This document shows, in pieces, positions 5,527-5,564 of a stretch of DNA of 5,564 nt. Numbering within the stretch: the stretch's first letter is position 1; each line of letters begins with the position of its first letter. This DNA is from an uncultured Treponema sp. (GTDB lineage: Bacteria > Spirochaetota > Spirochaetia > Treponematales > Treponemataceae): assembly GCA_905372265.1 (NCBI GenBank), contig CAJPOL010000099.1:1-5564 (forward strand), in the 5' to 3' direction. The position numbers and the translations under genes are program-made. Under the pieces are notes generated by a model, which ran no database searches, was not told where the DNA came from, and worked only from the letters and a program-made list of their open reading frames with translations.

Positions 5527-5564
5527 GTGCTGTCACATAAAACGATGTTTTTCTTTTATTTTGC

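Larger units (their letters stand above)
5163..5564. other. Upstream intergenic region of the importer operon
   Basis: These 402 bases contain no gene I can support. From right to left they hold a 16-bp inverted repeat with an inner hairpin (5456-5526), a second 16-bp inverted repeat flanked by 10-bp direct repeats (5341-5390), an A8 run (5289-5296), a GGACGTCC palindrome (5266-5273) about 12 bases upstream of the -35 box, the promoter (5226-5254), and an untranslated leader of about 57 bases with a CCGGCCGG palindrome around 5201-5208. Two open frames cross the region, but they run through the repeats and the promoter and lack ribosome binding sites. Confidence 0.7.

Noticed and set aside
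5213..5536. Minus-strand 107-codon open frame upstream of the operon
   Set aside because: It crosses both 16-bp inverted repeats and the promoter, starts at GTG without a ribosome binding site and shows no domain; most likely translated repeat sequence.

Overview
All recognisable genes lie on the minus strand, so transcription runs from high to low coordinates. The window looks like an oral Treponema (spirochaete), possibly of the T. vincentii/T. medium type. The reasons are the moderate GC content, a truncated gene at the left edge that reads like the start of the Trep_Strep/MptD membrane family, a spirochaete-style lipoprotein signal, and intergenic spaces with palindromic repeats like those I associate with treponemes. 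The genus is an inference, not a measurement.

The core (5254 down to 1078) is one ABC importer operon of the ferric-iron/AfuABC-FbpABC type. A near-consensus sigma-70 promoter (5226-5254) precedes a lipoprotein substrate-binding protein (4113-5162). A 255-base gap with three hairpins follows, then a double-length two-domain permease (2184-3857), then a PotA/FbpC-type ATPase with a C-terminal TOBE-like region (1078-2145). The lipoprotein captures the substrate outside the inner membrane, the permease forms the channel and the ATPase powers it. The substrate is probably Fe(III) or another small anion or chelate, but the sequence alone does not settle it.

Downstream (291 to about 1015) is a broken regulator. 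An ArsR-type winged helix-turn-helix module is separated from its upstream domain by a -1 frameshift near 630-641, and the normal N-terminus seems to be missing. After a 211-base spacer holding a candidate promoter that overlaps a palindrome, the first 26 codons of a membrane protein (probably an MptD-family ECF S-component) run off the left edge.

The least ordinary material is the set of inverted repeats: two versions of a CCCCGACGC palindrome (one interrupted by 7 bases), a 14-bp hairpin in the same gap, and two 16-bp inverted repeats upstream of the operon promoter. Thirteen bases of one repeat arm recur at the 3' end of the ATPase gene and encode its last residues. I found no CRISPR array, tRNA, rRNA, transposase or clearly new protein system. 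The importer itself is conventional.
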